Source: Metridium senile
Taxonomy: Eukaryota; Cnidaria; Anthozoa; Actiniaria; Metridiidae
DNA: 64,000 nucleotides
Reading direction: 5' to 3'
NCBI GenBank assembly: GCA_949775045.1
Contig: OX459108.1
Coordinates: forward strand, 10,208,072 to 10,272,071
The notes below the pieces were generated by a model. The model saw nothing but the letters and a program-made list of their open reading frames with translations. It was not told the DNA's origin and ran no database searches. Below are positions 1-35,658 of this stretch, in pieces (position 1 is the first letter of the stretch; each line of letters begins with the position of its first letter). The position numbers were made by a program, and so were the translations under genes.

Positions 1-25
1 ACCACCACCATCATCATCATCATTA

Positions 26-10739
<10,714 letters not shown>

Positions 10740-10952
10740 TTTGGAATTTTGAATTACCCGCCACGCGCTTGCGCAGTCTGAGATAACACAGGAAGCCCAC
10801 TATATTTGATATTCTTTTTGCGCTTTTGATTTTATTTTCCTGTTTCAAGGGATTTTACAAAAAATACCTATTTTTACGTTCTTAATTACAGAAAAAAAAT
10901 ATTATAGAGTTCGATATTTTATGTATCAATAACTATTTTCGTAATGTACTTA

Positions 10953-11036
10953 AAATAAAGAGTAACACTAAAACTTGACATTTCGCAGTCATGTTGACTG
11001 CGAAACGTCAAGTTTTAGTGTTATTTTTTATTTTAA
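10953..11036. repeat. Palindrome in the POLQ-ATE1 intergenic region
   Basis: The arms AACACTAAAACTTGAC and GTCAAGTTTTAGTGTT surround a TTTCGCAGTCA/TGACTGCGAAA core, forming a near-perfect hairpin about 130 bp upstream of the ATE1 start codon. It lies inside the presumed bidirectional promoter. Confidence 0.75.
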
Positions 11037-11163
11037 TATTGTATATTGTCAAATAAAATTCACCATTTCCAAAAAAATATCATGAAATTATGAATGCAAA
11101 AAAAACCTCTGTTTCAAAATATTGTTTCTATTGTGGGTTTCCTGTGGTAGCTACTCATCCAAG

Positions 11164-23532
<12,369 letters not shown>

Positions 23533-24822
23533 ATGCTACAAATCATCTAGTACATTGAAAGAGGAATACTACCATCTTGGACAAAAATGTTGACAATGTT
23601 ATGTGATTGTTGAGTTAAAAATGCACAAGAACGTATTTTTGGTCTATAAAATCCTCCCCCTAAATCAATGTTGTATGATGTCATACCCCAACTATATCAA
23701 CATTCAAAATCTACACCAAGCATTGTGATGCAAGGACATGAAGTCAATCACCCAACTGGATTATCATTATTGGGAAAACATTGACTTGGGGTACGTTACA
23801 ACGTGAGGCTGATATGGCTTAAAGAGTGAACACAATTTATTAATTTAAAAACTAGGATATAATAACATGTGTTTTGATAATGCATTGTTTTAAATTTTAT
23901 TTACTTAGCAATTTACTTACAAATTACATTTACTTGGCATGATAATATTTCTGAACAAACTATATATTGCCCTACTTCACTATGACGTCACAGTTACTGT
24001 TAGTTAACATGGAAAAGAATCATAAAGATTTAGGCTAAATCTTTTCTCCAAGATTTTTAGTATAATATTTACTGGTAACTCTATATACTTCTAGCTATCT
24101 CATACATTAAATTCTACTTTGATTTCATCTACTGCAATTTTGTCCACTCTGGCTACAAATTATTATCCTAAACATTAAAATAATAAATGGAAACTAGCGA
24201 TTCAACTTAAGTATAGGCTGCATTGGTGTTTGATATAATAAATTTTAGGTAATATAATGAAATTTGTAACACCAAAAACAAATATTGACTTAACTTTACT
24301 GACGTTTTTGAGCTTTAGCCCTTCGTCGGAGTAAAAGGAATAAAACAATAGATTGTTTTGATGTTTTATCATAGTGAATTTGGGCAACTGTTAATACAAC
24401 ATAATAAGTATACTTATTCATTTTAAAGAATTGTAAAATATATTTACAAAGTACTCAAGTATAATTATTGTTTATAATGGTTTCTAGATTATAGCACACG
24501 ACAAAGAAAAACACAAAATATATAATATTCAATTTTGGAATTTAATTCCAAAGAATTGTAAAATTCACCTGAGTTTGATATCATTAAATGTTATTAACCA
24601 CAAAATGTACATTCTTTGAATCTATCATGGGTACCAAAGGTTATTTTCTACTTGCCTTGGCATAAATCTGATGGTTTATGAAGCAAAGAGAAATAAACCT
24701 CTAGCCAAATGAACATAGAACCTCACTTCTATGTTGATTTGATAAGCACTCCATTATAGCTATATTTTGGAACATAATCTTGTCAAGCTGTCAAATTATG
24801 CACAATGAAAGGTCAACAAGGA
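23533..24822. other. ATE1 3' flank without genes
   Basis: AT-rich sequence follows the ATE1 stop. At 24220-24335 there is a repeat related to 32650-32770 (shared AATGAAATTTGTAACACC, TTTACTGACGTTT and TCGTCGGAGTAAAAG). No other coding signal is seen. Confidence 0.5.
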
Positions 24823-25020
24823 CTTACAGTGCGAATCACAAAACCATTTATTATTGTTCGTTGAACAACTTACAAACAACTATTATCACCGCAAAAAGTT
24901 TGACTGATGTGTAGTATGATACACTTTTTGTAGTTAGAGTTGTTTGTGAGTTGTTCAACGAACATAAACGATTTCTTAAATATTTCTGGGTGCCCATGGT
25001 TTTTTGATTCGCACTGTAAG
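24823..25020. mobile_element. Foldback element with CTTACAGTGCGAATCA ends
   Basis: Left CTTACAGTGCGAATCACAAA is inverted at the right end (TTTTTTGATTCGCACTGTAAG). Inner arms are GTTCGTTGAACAACTTACAA and its inverse. Confidence 0.8.
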
Positions 25021-25243
25021 CCAATCAGAAGGCAGAGTCAAATACTGACCTTCCACTTGTGCTTGGTGCATTCAAAACACTAGGCATGTTTGGCCAGAGG
25101 GTTTCTCTTGAGGTTAACAAACAGACGTACAAGGCGCATTTGATCATATACCCATGTTAATTTGCGCCTAATAAGTAATAAATTATTATTATTATAATTA
25201 TTACAATGATAAATAGAAATTATAACAAGAACAAGAAACTACC

Positions 25244-25438
25244 AACAGGTTCCCATTTAAATCTGTACTTTCCCATTTAAATCTGTACTTATGCAAATTT
25301 TGTTGATGTGTGCTAAACACACAGATCAACCAATCAGAGAAGTTCACTTCAGAAATAATATACTCTGATTGGTTGATCTGTGTGTTTAGCACACATCAAC
25401 ACAATTTGCATAAGTACAGATTTAAATGGGAGCCTGTT
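25244..25438. mobile_element. Foldback element, family A copy 2
   Basis: AACAGGTTCCCATTTAAATC opens the element and the inverse ends it (AAATGGGAGCCTGTT). It is internally nearly a perfect palindrome. It lies just beyond the 3' end of the GST gene. Confidence 0.85.
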
Positions 25439-25668
25439 TACCTTGCTTTGACTCATTGACAACAGTAACTGCTTGGTCAATTGTCATTATAAAACCTATT
25501 CTCTATTTTCACATAACCATATAATGCCTTCTGTTGTTGGAGGGTAGATATTGTAATTCGGATTTGTTTGATTTGAATTACAATTGACCTGATTTGAATT
25601 ACAATAGCTGTCCCAGAAGGCATTATGGCTATTGTAAAAGCACAGAATCCAACTTTCATCAATCCTTG

Positions 25669-28600
25669 TCATGTAGAATGCAAGTCAGGCAGACTTCTGT
25701 TCAACCCATAACAATATTTCCTCTTTTCATCCTCATGCTGGTGACTAACGTCAACATAATCACAATTTTCTTGCAAATTCCCCATCCATGTTTTAACCTT
25801 TGGCCAAGGACTAAAATCAAACGATAAAATCTCCAGTTGTGAGAGGATCAACACAACCCAGCTGTCTGCAAATGTTTCTCGTTCTCCACAAAGGAATCTT
25901 GATTTGTTCAGGTAGTTGTTTTCTAGTGTGTTGAGATGGAATATGACTTCTGACTTGCCATATGTGATCAGTGACATGTTGGCGTCTCCTATCAGGCTGT
26001 CGTCTTGGTGTAGAAGTGATGGGTTGACATAGTTATGACAGACATCCCTGGAAAATATGAAAACAGTTACAGAAACATTTTACAGCTATTTCAAAAAACA
26101 TTGAATACTGAATAGTGCATTCTAAGACCAAAGAGCATTGTGGGTCTCTTTAAAATGAAATAAAATAAGGGGTGGCGAATGTGGCCCCCAAAAATTAAAA
26201 GTCTTGGAAAAAATAGCCAAGTCTCAGAATCCCGCCCTTTGTACGCTTAGTCTCAGAGTCTCGTTTTCATTCGCTTTTTTTGTTTCTCGGAGTCTCGATT
26301 TTTTATTTCGATTTTGAAAAACGAAAATCTTGGTCTCGGATTTTTAAAAATCTAACGAGTCTCGGTCTCGGATTTAAAACATATGTCTCGGCGTCTCGGA
26401 TTTACCATTCCCCACCCCTAAAATATACAGCGATATTTCTCTCCATGACTAGCTCGTCTATTGTTTTGAATGGAATTACAATTTATTATTTTATATTTTA
26501 CTTTAAACATTATAACATGACCCAGTATGCATATCGGTCTTGCAATGCACTATTCAGTATTCAGCCATTTTTGAAAATTCATAGCTGCTGTATACCCACC
26601 AACCTTAAAAACAGATGATAATGATGGCAATGATGGTGATGAAGAATATTGACAATTACAGGAGTATATATAGCTGACTGGCAAAGCTTGTCCGTCAATC
26701 ATACAAATCCTTGCTATTTTCTATGATTTCCAAAAATTCTCAGACCCTTAGTTTAAAGATACTATTTTAAGACATTCACTTATTAATACTCTTGAATTTC
26801 TTTTTGAAAATGAAAATTAAGCGCATTTGAATTTGCGCTATATAAATTAGTATTATTATTATATTATTAAATGGTCATGTTACCACTTTCTGTAAAAGGC
26901 CTATTATGTTGATGAGGATGACGTTTGATGATGGTAATAATGACACTGCTAAATAACTGCATTGTATACCTATTCAAAGCACCAGATGCCCAGCACACTA
27001 TTGAGTTCACTTTAGCTCTCATTTCAGGTGTGTGACCAAAACCTGCAAAGTTTGCATGATTCTCTGCCAGGGAAAATACAATAGCAAGACTGCAAAATAA
27101 TAGAAGTATAATAATTAAATGAATGAATAGATAAATGAGTCAAGGATGGAAAGATGAAATGATGGATGGGTGAATGAATGAATGGATGAATTAATTAATT
27201 AATGGATGGATGAAAGGATGAATGAATTGATGGATGGATGGATGGATGAATGAATTGATGGATGAGTTGTTGGATGGATGGATGGGTGAATGAATGAGTG
27301 AATAGATAAATGAATCAAGGAGGGAAATATGAAAAGATGGATGGGTGAATGAATGGATGAATTAATTAATTAATGGATGGATGAATGAATTGATGGATGA
27401 GTTGTTGGATGGATGGATGGGTGAATGAATGAATGAATAGATAAATGAATCAAGGAGGGAAATATGAAATGATGGATGGGTGAATGAATGGATGAATTAA
27501 TTAATTAATTAATGGATGGATGAATGAATTGATGGATGAGTTGTTGGATGGATGGATGGGTGAATGAATGAATGAGTGAGTGAATAGATAAATGAATCAA
27601 GGAGGGAAATATGAAATGATGGATGGGTGAATGAATGGATGAATTAATTAATTAATGGATGGATGAATGAATTGATGGATGAGTTGTTGGATGGATGGAT
27701 GGGTGAATGAATGAATGAATGAGTGAATAGATAAATGAATCAAGGATGGAAATATGAAATGATGAAATGATGGATGGGTGAATGGATGAATTAATTAATT
27801 AATAGATGAATGAATGAATGAGTTGTTAGATAGATGGATGAACAAATGCATGAATGAATTGGTGGATGGATGGATGGGTGAATGGATGTTTAAATGAATG
27901 GATAAATGAATTGTTAGATGAATGAACAAATTGATAAATGAATTGTTGGATGAAAGAATTGACAGATAAATGAATTGCTGGATGGATGAATGAATTTATA
28001 GTTGAACAAATGGATGAATGATTGGATGTTTAAATGAATAGATGAATGAATGAGTGTTTAAATGAATGGATAAATGAATTGTTGGATGATGAATTGATGG
28101 ATGGATAAATGAATGGATTAACGAATGAGAATTTAAATGAATGGATGAATGAATTGATGGATGGATAATGATAGGTTGGATGTTTAAATGAATGGATTAA
28201 CGAATGAACGGATGAAGGGATGTAAAAGAACCCACACCACTATTTGGGGAGAATAGGCCATGGAGTTGCCGGTGTGTGGGGCCATATGTTAGATAACTCT
28301 GACAGTGGTTAAAACATCAGCCTCGTCAAACAAAGATAACAACATAACATGAATGGATGGATGGATGAGCAAATACCTAACAAATCAATAGCTGTTAACA
28401 AAGCTAATTAGATGAGTCATACCTTCCAGTAATGGGATGTTCCCCATCTAATACCATGGGTACTGTACCCATAGGGCTCATGCCAGTAAACCCAACCGGT
28501 CTTGCCTCATTGATATCAACCAATGTAAATGGAATTTTATTCTAATTAATAAAAATATATTTAAAATATGTTTAAGAGATATAAATAGATAAATATACTA

Positions 28601-29032
28601 TATATATAAATTGCTAAATACTGTTTGCTGATAATAATAAATAAGTTAACTTAATTGAATTTTCCTAGTGTTTATTTTCGAATTTTGCTGGAACTCGATC
28701 AAATAAAAAGTTCGACTTCATTCGATTGAGTTCATCTTTATACAAGAAGGTAAACACGATGTTTTACTAAAATACAATGATTTACAAACAATGTATAATT
28801 AAAATAGATTCAACTTATTTCGTTTCCATGAAAACGAAGAATCCAAATTTTGTAAACAAATAGCAAAAGCACATTTCGTAAGCACTTTATACATAAAAAC
28901 TCAACAAAATTTCAATAAAATAACAGAATAAGGCATGATTTACTCAAAGTCACTTACTTTTAGCATGTAAAGCCACACAATACGACAAGAAACACAATTT
29001 TTGCGAAGATAAAATGTCAAGGCCGGCGCCAT
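25669..29032 (-). CDS. Theta-like glutathione S-transferase, complete
   Basis: Cytosolic GSTs conjugate glutathione to electrophiles. Minus-strand exons 29032-28958, 28541-28423, 27089-26970 and 26047-25669 join in phase and give 230 aa, the normal size of the family. The N-terminal thioredoxin-like half reads MAPALTFYLRKNCVSCRIVW, then NKIPFTLVDINEARPVGF, MSPMGTVPMVLDGEHPITG and SLAIVFSLAENH. The layout matches theta-class GSTs: strand, helix, (D/N)IPF, the P-x-VP/VL loop, then the acidic/Ser motif that binds glutathione. The C-terminal helical half includes SRFLCGERETFADSWVVLIL, which corresponds to the conserved N-capping 'D' motif (FADSWVV). The theta assignment is by overall pattern. A divergent GST class is possible, and the catalytic Ser/Cys is not certain (C13 or S15). 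Intron 2 holds a 1.1-kb minisatellite. The gene is tail-to-tail with ATE1. Confidence 0.85.
27120..28220. repeat. GATGAATG-rich minisatellite with higher-order units (GST intron 2)
   Basis: About 1.1 kb of GAATGAATGGATG repeats. The left part has about five higher-order units of 110-125 bp containing AATTAATTAATTAATGGATG, GATGAGTTGTTGGATGG and AATCAAGGAGGGAAATATGA. The right part is more diverged. No gene. Confidence 0.9.
28225..28350. repeat. Dispersed-repeat end beside the minisatellite
   Basis: GTAAAAGAACCCACACCACT and GGCCATGGAGTTGCCGGTGT look like the terminus of a dispersed element. This is recognised by style only, and no second copy is in the window. Confidence 0.3.
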
Positions 29033-30164
29033 CTTTTTCCTCTTCCTTCGTGACCAGACCTCCCTCCAAACCCATGGATCGTAGAAAGGAACGCCTGACA
29101 TTTTCTTGTTTCTTCTTTTTTAATAACTTCTCAATTTCTGTTTTTTTTTTTTTTTTACCCAAGACAGTGGATTTTACTGTTTTAAAAGATAGGATTGTTT
29201 TTACCTTGGATTGTCGTTTTATATATTGTGCATAAGAAATACGATTTACCCTGTATTCATTCAGTAATGAGTCGATTGAATGGCAGAAAACATTTACACG
29301 TCATTTACACTGGAAGAATTTAGATACCCCGGGAACATGGACATATTAATTATTATTCTTTCGACAATCATTTTTTTTTTTTTTTGCTTTTAAGTTAACG
29401 TTACATTACATTACATAGAGAACAAACGGGAAAAAACGTTTCACAATAATAAATTTCCATTTATTTATATTGAGGAGAGGGTAAGTTATGAAAACTCGTT
29501 ACAAACATTACAAACGACACACAAATACACTATATGTAAGAAATGGAAGTTTTATTTAAGTATTTCTCTAAAAAAAAATTCAAAAAACTCAAATACAAAG
29601 CTTGGGCTACCTGTGGTTGTTCTTGAGAAACAAACGTCACAAAAATTATGATATCGACAGTTACTGAGGAAATTTGTGTGATTTTGGGGCTTGTTTGAAA
29701 CCTGCGAGACATTTGTTTCTATGTACCGGCATCCCTGTGTTTATACCAATGTGTTTATTTGTTAAATTCTCTCGAGAGAAAAATGTTCAAACCGTTCGCT
29801 TTCATGAACTCCAAAAGTACGTAAACTTTTTGCGCGGAAAGTAGATCAGAATCATTTCATAAGGTCAATGAAAGATTGAACTAGCTGTAGACATGGCTAC
29901 TTTTTTACTTTTCTGCAATTATTTCTAGAAAAGATCGAAAAACCACGTTTTAAGCGTAAGCGTGAAAGTACAGCTGACCAAACGTTTAACACATGTTTTC
30001 CTATGGTGACAGTGTTGTTGGAAGTTCCTGCTATATATGAAAAGTGAAAATTAATTGTAACAATTTCATAGTATTTTGATAGTTTTCGATATTTAGTTCC
30101 CTTTTTATGGCATATAAAATGTAACTCAGAACTAAAGTCACGCAATCGTCACTTCTACGAACAG
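29033..30164. other. Divergent intergenic region between the GST and TRIM genes
   Basis: About 1.1 kb between two diverging genes. It contains several poly-T tracts (29140s and 29370s). No additional coding sequence or structured repeat was recognised. It probably holds both promoters. Confidence 0.45.
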
Positions 30165-30261
30165 CAAGTTCCGGGAACCGGCGATTGTGCAATCTTCCGT
30201 GACTTCCCAGAAAACGTTCACTTCAAAACATCGCTTTTTGCTACAAGAAAACGAGCGTAAA

Positions 30262-32409
30262 ATGGAGTCATTTCTAGCAAATCTCAAACACCAAGTTCAA
30301 TGTTCGTTGTGTAACGAGACCCTGATTGAACCCAAGTTGTTACAATGTTTTCATACGTTTTGTAAGTCTTGTATCAAGACACATGCACAACTCACTGAAC
30401 AAGTCAACATCTTCAAGTGTCCTCAATGTACCTCACAAACCCTGCTACAAGAACTAAACGACGTCGAAGACCTACAGATCAGTCCATTACACTCAAGAAT
30501 CTTGCAAGTCCTGGAGTTTGTCGAACGCCAAAAGATTTGTTCAGTTTCTGCGAGTCATTCGCAAGCTCTGTGGCAATGTTTCGACTGTAATCGGTCCATA
30601 TGCGAAGAATGTTTCAACAGCCACTCAGTTTTTACTAAAAACCACCAAGTCGTTAAGTTGTCTGACTTGAAGAAGGAAGATATCGAGATAATGCTGAAAA
30701 AAGAGAGTCTTTGCAAAACTCACGACAATCAAGAAGTGGATTTATACTGTCAAGACTGCAATATGCTAGTCTGTCTGCTCTGCTTGAAAGGTCATCATCA
30801 CAACCACAAGACAACATCACTGCAGGAGTTCATCTCCAATGAAAAACATTTGCTGTCCAAAAACCTCGAAGAAATCAACAAAATGAGTACTGGTGAAACA
30901 TTAAAGAAACAACAAGAAGAAATTGCTCTCCTCATCAAACACGATGGAGAAAAAGTTAAAGAGCAAGTCAAGAAACTGACCAAAAAGTTAATGAAGGCTC
31001 TCCTTGACAACGAACAAAAACTTTTGAATGAGATTCAGAAGAGCATAATGAAGGCTGACAAGAATTTACGTATAATACGTCACACTACTGAAGCACAAGA
31101 GTACATCAAATACTTCATACAAAACGGAACAGCAAGTGAAATGATTGACACCCGAGACGAAATACGTTCTCAAAACTTCACTTACAACCCGTTTGAAAAA
31201 CGCATCTCAGGGATAGAATTCAAACCTAATGAAGAACTTTGTGATCAAGTGACAACTGGCTTAGGACTAGTACAATCATTATTCAAAAAGGCTGATTCAA
31301 AGATGAGCTCAATCAAAGTTGAAACTTCTGTTATGGAGGCCACAAAGAAAGCAAAGCTGTCGGTAGAGCTCAAAACGTCAGAAGGAGATTTAGTCGTGGA
31401 TGAAGCTTTGGAAAATGTAAACGTACAGTTTACTCCAAAAGATGATGTTAAATTAGGAAAAATAAAGATGACAGAAGATAATGAGATTACAGTGGATTTT
31501 ATACCACGTGTTCCTGGTCAGTTGACAGCAGAGATTCAAGTACATGGCAACCCTGTATCCAATAGTCCACTAGTAATGGTGGTCAAGCCACAACAAATGA
31601 AGGAAGTGACTGGATATTCTAAACTGAAAAATGCTTTGGATACAGGAACTAAGAGCTTTAGCGGCATTGCAGTGAATAAATCAAACAGTAAGATTGCTGT
31701 AGCAGATAACGCATCACACTGTGTTAGAGTATTCAGCATGGAGGGAGATTTGTTACTGACATATGATAGTAAAGGAAGTGAACAGGGTCAAATGAATTGT
31801 TCCTATGGTTTAGCATTTCTAAACGAAACAGATTTAGTCATTGCTGATAGTCTTAATCATAGAATATGCATAGTGAACACTACAACCGGAAAACTGACGA
31901 GAACCTTTGGTTGCCAAGGCAATGGCAATGGCCAATTTAAAATCCCTTGTGGAGTACACGTTGATGATGATTTAAACATCATTGTATGTGACTATGGTAA
32001 CAATCGTGTCCAGGTGTTTACAAAGGATGGTGACTATAAGTATCATTTTAATGTACCAAACCCGTATAGTACAGTTACACACAATGGACTGCTCTACGTC
32101 AGTGATCGTAACAGGTCAAGATCAGTAATTCATGTGATTGAGCTGAAAGACAACCAGCCACCCACCATTGGAGGGAAGGACTACACTGTTGATCATCTAC
32201 AGAATCCCCGTGATCTAGCTATTGACAATGATAACAATCTACTGGTCTGTGATCATAATTCTCGTTCGATTCATAAGTTTACATTGGATGGTCGTTATGT
32301 AGGTCAGTCAAGTCAACTAACAAATCCTCCCTGGTACATAGTAGTATTGAATGATAGTCAAGTGATTTGTACTACACGGAAAAAACGAATACATTTTTTT
32401 AACAATTGA
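30262..32409 (+). CDS. TRIM-NHL E3 ubiquitin ligase-like protein, intronless
   Basis: A single exon encodes 715 aa from MESFLANLKHQ. An in-frame extension 25 codons upstream is possible. Residues about 15-60 are a RING finger (CSLCNETLIEP, CFHTFCKSCI, CPQC) that should recruit an E2 enzyme. Two B-boxes follow, with CFDCNRSICEECFNSH and CKTHDNQEVDLYCQDC then LCLKGHHHNHKT. A Lys/Glu-rich coiled coil spans about residues 200-290. A filamin/ABP280-type immunoglobulin repeat follows (KLSVELKTSEGDLVVDEA to NPVSNSPLVMVV). The C-terminal third is an NHL propeller, with repeats such as NSKIAVADNASHCVRVFS, LVIADSLNHRICIVN, NIIVCDYGNNRVQVF and LLVCDHNSRSIHKF. This architecture matches the TRIM2/3/71-like class, expanded in cnidarians. 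Absence of introns suggests retroposition or an ancient intronless family. A partial copy lies at 48770-50375. Confidence 0.92.
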   Translation: MESFLANLKHQVQCSLCNETLIEPKLLQCFHTFCKSCIKTHAQLTEQVNIFKCPQCTSQTLLQELNDVEDLQISPLHSRILQVLEFVERQKICSVSASHSQALWQCFDCNRSICEECFNSHSVFTKNHQVVKLSDLKKEDIEIMLKKESLCKTHDNQEVDLYCQDCNMLVCLLCLKGHHHNHKTTSLQEFISNEKHLLSKNLEEINKMSTGETLKKQQEEIALLIKHDGEKVKEQVKKLTKKLMKALLDNEQKLLNEIQKSIMKADKNLRIIRHTTEAQEYIKYFIQNGTASEMIDTRDEIRSQNFTYNPFEKRISGIEFKPNEELCDQVTTGLGLVQSLFKKADSKMSSIKVETSVMEATKKAKLSVELKTSEGDLVVDEALENVNVQFTPKDDVKLGKIKMTEDNEITVDFIPRVPGQLTAEIQVHGNPVSNSPLVMVVKPQQMKEVTGYSKLKNALDTGTKSFSGIAVNKSNSKIAVADNASHCVRVFSMEGDLLLTYDSKGSEQGQMNCSYGLAFLNETDLVIADSLNHRICIVNTTTGKLTRTFGCQGNGNGQFKIPCGVHVDDDLNIIVCDYGNNRVQVFTKDGDYKYHFNVPNPYSTVTHNGLLYVSDRNRSRSVIHVIELKDNQPPTIGGKDYTVDHLQNPRDLAIDNDNNLLVCDHNSRSIHKFTLDGRYVGQSSQLTNPPWYIVVLNDSQVICTTRKKRIHFFNN

Positions 32410-33120
32410 TAATAAATTGACTTAGTAAGAAAGTAGTGAGTTAGTAAGTAAGTAGGTAAATAAGTCACTCAATTAGTAAACGAACAAACTATTACTGCAT
32501 GATATGTAAATAAATAAGTAACTAACTAAGTAAGTGTAATTAATTAAGTAAATAAGTCACTACAATATTAGTAATAAAATAAGCAATCAATCACAGGAAA
32601 TGTAAGTAAGATTAAAGTAAATAGAAACTAGCGAGTAAACTAGTATAGGCTGCGTAGGTGTTGATATCAGCGATAGGTGATATAATGAAATTTGTAACAC
32701 CGTAAAAAATGTTGAATTAACTTTACTGACGTTTCGAACTTTAGCCGCTTCATCGGAGTAAAAGAGTTAGACTAAGAGAGGTACTGAGTATAAATAAGAG
32801 CTAAAGCTCGAAACGTCAGTCAAGTTAAGTCAACATTTTTTATGGTGTTACAAATTTCATTATATTACCTAACGTAAGAAAGTAAGTAGACGGGGTAAGT
32901 AGGTACGTATAACTGGTATAAGTAAGCAAGTTAGTAAGCAAGCATAAGTAGGTAAGTAGGTCAGTAAGTAAGTAAGTTAGTCAGTAAGTCGAAAACAGGG
33001 AGTTTAACTTAATGTAAAAAATTACAGTGCAATAACTTCAACCCTAAAAAAGAATATTTTAGATCAAACACAAATCCTTGCATGGTGGGTTCTCACAGTC
33101 TAATAATAATAATAATAATG
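32410..33120. repeat. TAAGTAAGTAAG-rich 3' flank with a foldback element
   Basis: After the TRIM stop, GTAAGTAAGT-type simple repeats flank a foldback at about 32640-32880. Its arms share AATGAAATTTGTAACACC and ACTGACGTTTCGA with their inverses (CGAAACGTCAGT and GGTGTTACAAATTTCATT). CCGATGA followed by GAAACGTC on the minus strand is hammerhead-like. No gene seen. Confidence 0.6.
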
Positions 33121-33818
33121 GCTTTTATTTTGACACGATAAAATTACAGCGTTGCTGATGTGGTCGTGTATCTAAGTAACACACTCACTCATAAAATTAC
33201 AAAAATCCAAATTCCCAACCCACAAGACTCCAATAACCACCCCTCCCCCCTCCCCCCTCCCCCCTTTACAATATTTACAATAATTATTAAACTATATACA
33301 CAATATACAAAATGCAGATGAAAGTATTAAATGTATGAAAGATTTTTAAAAGCTAGCTTAAATGAGTTATGATCAGATATAGATCTCAGTCTAAGATGTT
33401 TCTCATTTATTCTTGATGTATTTTGTTATCATACTAATAAAAATCATATCCCAAGCAAAAAAAAATCAAACATTTGTAGATATTTTATTGTTTATATTCT
33501 TAAGGTGGTTAATATTGATAAAATACAAGTCATTTGACAAATTATTCCTAAAAATGTACGTCCTACATATATTTTTCCCCCTAATAAATTATTTGATGGT
33601 GTGAAATTTAACAGCTAAGGTGTCAAAAAAGTACAGGAATCCCAGGGCTAAAAAATGATTTATTCGAACTGTATCATAAGGAAATTATTAATATTATGAA
33701 AATTAAATTTCATCATCTTCAGGATAACGAATACAGACGTACAAATGATAAATACAAATAATAAATCAAGAAACCTTCTTGGGTAAGGGAGCTGTTGTAG
33801 ATCTGCATGGGTTTGTAA
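33121..33818. other. AT-rich intergenic segment
   Basis: Contains a short TAATAATAA tract and a (CCCTCCC)n tract near 33240. I recognise no gene here. Confidence 0.5.
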
Positions 33819-33875
33819 AGCCTGCGTCACATCCGGACTTTTTAACCGAGAAAAAGTCCGGATGTGACGCAGGCT
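33819..33875. repeat. Perfect hairpin, AGCCTGCGTCACATCCGGAC
   Basis: Arms AGCCTGCGTCACATCCGGAC + TTTTT and their inverse enclose AACCGAG. The AGCCTGCGT-type end resembles the larger foldback at 57698-58007. Confidence 0.85.
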
Positions 33876-34180
33876 AGGGTTTGTAACAATTTGTAATTAA
33901 ATCTGTTATATAATGAAAATATATTTGTGTCGGTCACGTGACTTTAAGGCACTAAAAACTATTTAGATACATAGTAATGGGGGGAATTAGTTCTAATTTT
34001 CCCTCATTGCTATTCATGGAGAGGGATGTTAGCAATATAACGTCCCTCTTAAAACAATGGAACCCGAGGTGATCCCCAGGCGATATACTCGGGGGGTAAA
34101 ATGACGGGGAGGTCCAACGTATTTTTTTGGGTGGACAATTTTCGTTCTGGGTATTTTTTTTTTTTTTTGGTCTTTTATAT

Positions 34181-34589
34181 ACACTTATTTCAATAATCGT
34201 TGTCGCGGCAGAAGGTACAGTTTACACTCTGAAGCCTGCAAAGAATGTCGGTAACATGAACATAAATAGTTGGTTTATTACTCGTTTTATCAAATGAATA
34301 TTTGTTTTATCATCTAGTACCATTCCAACAACTTGTTATGGTCATATAACAGAAACACTTACAACCATAATATGTTATGTATAGTTTAATAAACTCGCAT
34401 GAGTGTTTTATCAGGATTTAAAACACTCGATCGTCACGGTTACGATTTCTTTTGAAAATTTCTCATGAATTATTAATGAGTTTTTGAAGAATAACTCGAT
34501 AGCACGAGAAGAAATAACGACATCCTTTGTAGGTTTCACAGCGTAGACTGCAGATTTGATTGCGACAACGATTATTGAAATAGGTGTAT
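34181..34589. mobile_element. MITE, ACACCTATTTCAA family
   Basis: Left TATACACTTATTTCAATAAT then CGTTGTCGC is inverted at the right end (GCGACAACGATTATTGAAAT then AGGTGTATA). Sub-terminal arms carry ACTCTGAAGCCTGCAAAG. It shares this internal sequence with 41010-41306 and 58465-58944. Confidence 0.8.
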
Positions 34590-34689
34590 AATCGAAGTGT
34601 TCCAAAGTTAGGAGTGGTTGACCACGTATCGAATTCTTTTCATCCGTAATCAATAATAAGCTTATTAGCTGGGTCAATTAGATATGTTT

Positions 34690-35165
34690 TACAATATACA
34701 TACTTATTATATGGCTACGATAGTACGCGCGCTCTGATTGGCTGATTCCCGGTCTGATATTTTCCCATATCAGACCGTTAGCATGACAGCGGTCCAATTT
34801 TCGTATTTTTTTTAGACTGGGAAATTAAAAACAACTTGTAAAGTATTGCAAGGAATATTTTGTTAAAGTTTTGCCTTTTCATACTTGCAAAGTGTTTTTT
34901 AGCCAGTTTAGTGTGTGTTTAATGTATTTTGATTCATTCAATATTGAGAGATTCAGCGATAAAATATTTGTGATTTCGTACATCGCTAAGAAAAAAAAGC
35001 CATATAATAAACGATTTATTAACCTCGCTTGTTCGGTCTGTCCGGAAAATATCAGAACTTGGTCTTTTTTGTACGGACCTCGCTGCGCTCGTTCCGTACT
35101 GTCAAGACCTCGGTCTGATATTTCCCCCTACAGACCTCACGCTCAGTTAATAATCCTTTAGTATA
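34690..35165. repeat. Diverged palindromic repeat around GGTCTGATATTTTCC
   Basis: CGGTCTGATATTTTCCCATA and GACCTCGGTCTGATATTTCC recur with inverted partners such as GGAAAATATCAGAAC. A CTCGCTGCGCTCG motif lies between. This is probably an old dispersed repeat. Confidence 0.45.
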
Positions 35166-35395
35166 TATATAAGAAAAAAGTTGCAAAATTGTTATTGGCT
35201 GAATTTATATATGCATTTTCGAATACACCTGACGTGAATTATGACGTGAACATTTCCCGCCCCACCCAAAAGCGAAGGGAAAGGGCCCTGGGAACGAGGT
35301 TGGTGAAACACTTAATGAGGATAGTGGTCTACAAAACCGACACTTACTATATGGGAAAGCCTTTCTGGTCAAGCTTCATCCTCGGGAACCCAGGG

Positions 35396-35658
35396 GTAAT
35401 ATTCTGTCGCTCGTTTCTCGCTCCCAGAAAAAATACCCCTGGGAACGTAGTCTGTTGGAGCTTGTTCCGGAAGTCAAAATTCAGCTCTTTCCTGATTGGT
35501 CGACCTGCTGAGGTCGACTAATGAAAATCAAGATAACCATTCAAAGAAAGTCGTTAAATAAGTTTGAATTTTGACTTCTGGAACAAGCTCCAACAGACTA
35601 CGTTCCCAGGGGTATTTTTTCTGAGAGCGAGAAACGAGCGACATGCAGAAGATTACTG
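35396..35658. mobile_element. Foldback element with GTAATATTCTGTCGCTCG ends
   Basis: AATACCCCTGGGAACGTAGT, CTGTTGGAGCTTGTTCCGGA and AGTCAAAATTC in the left arm reappear inverted in the right arm, around a central TGGTCGACCTGCTGAGGTCGA. About 263 bp. Confidence 0.8.
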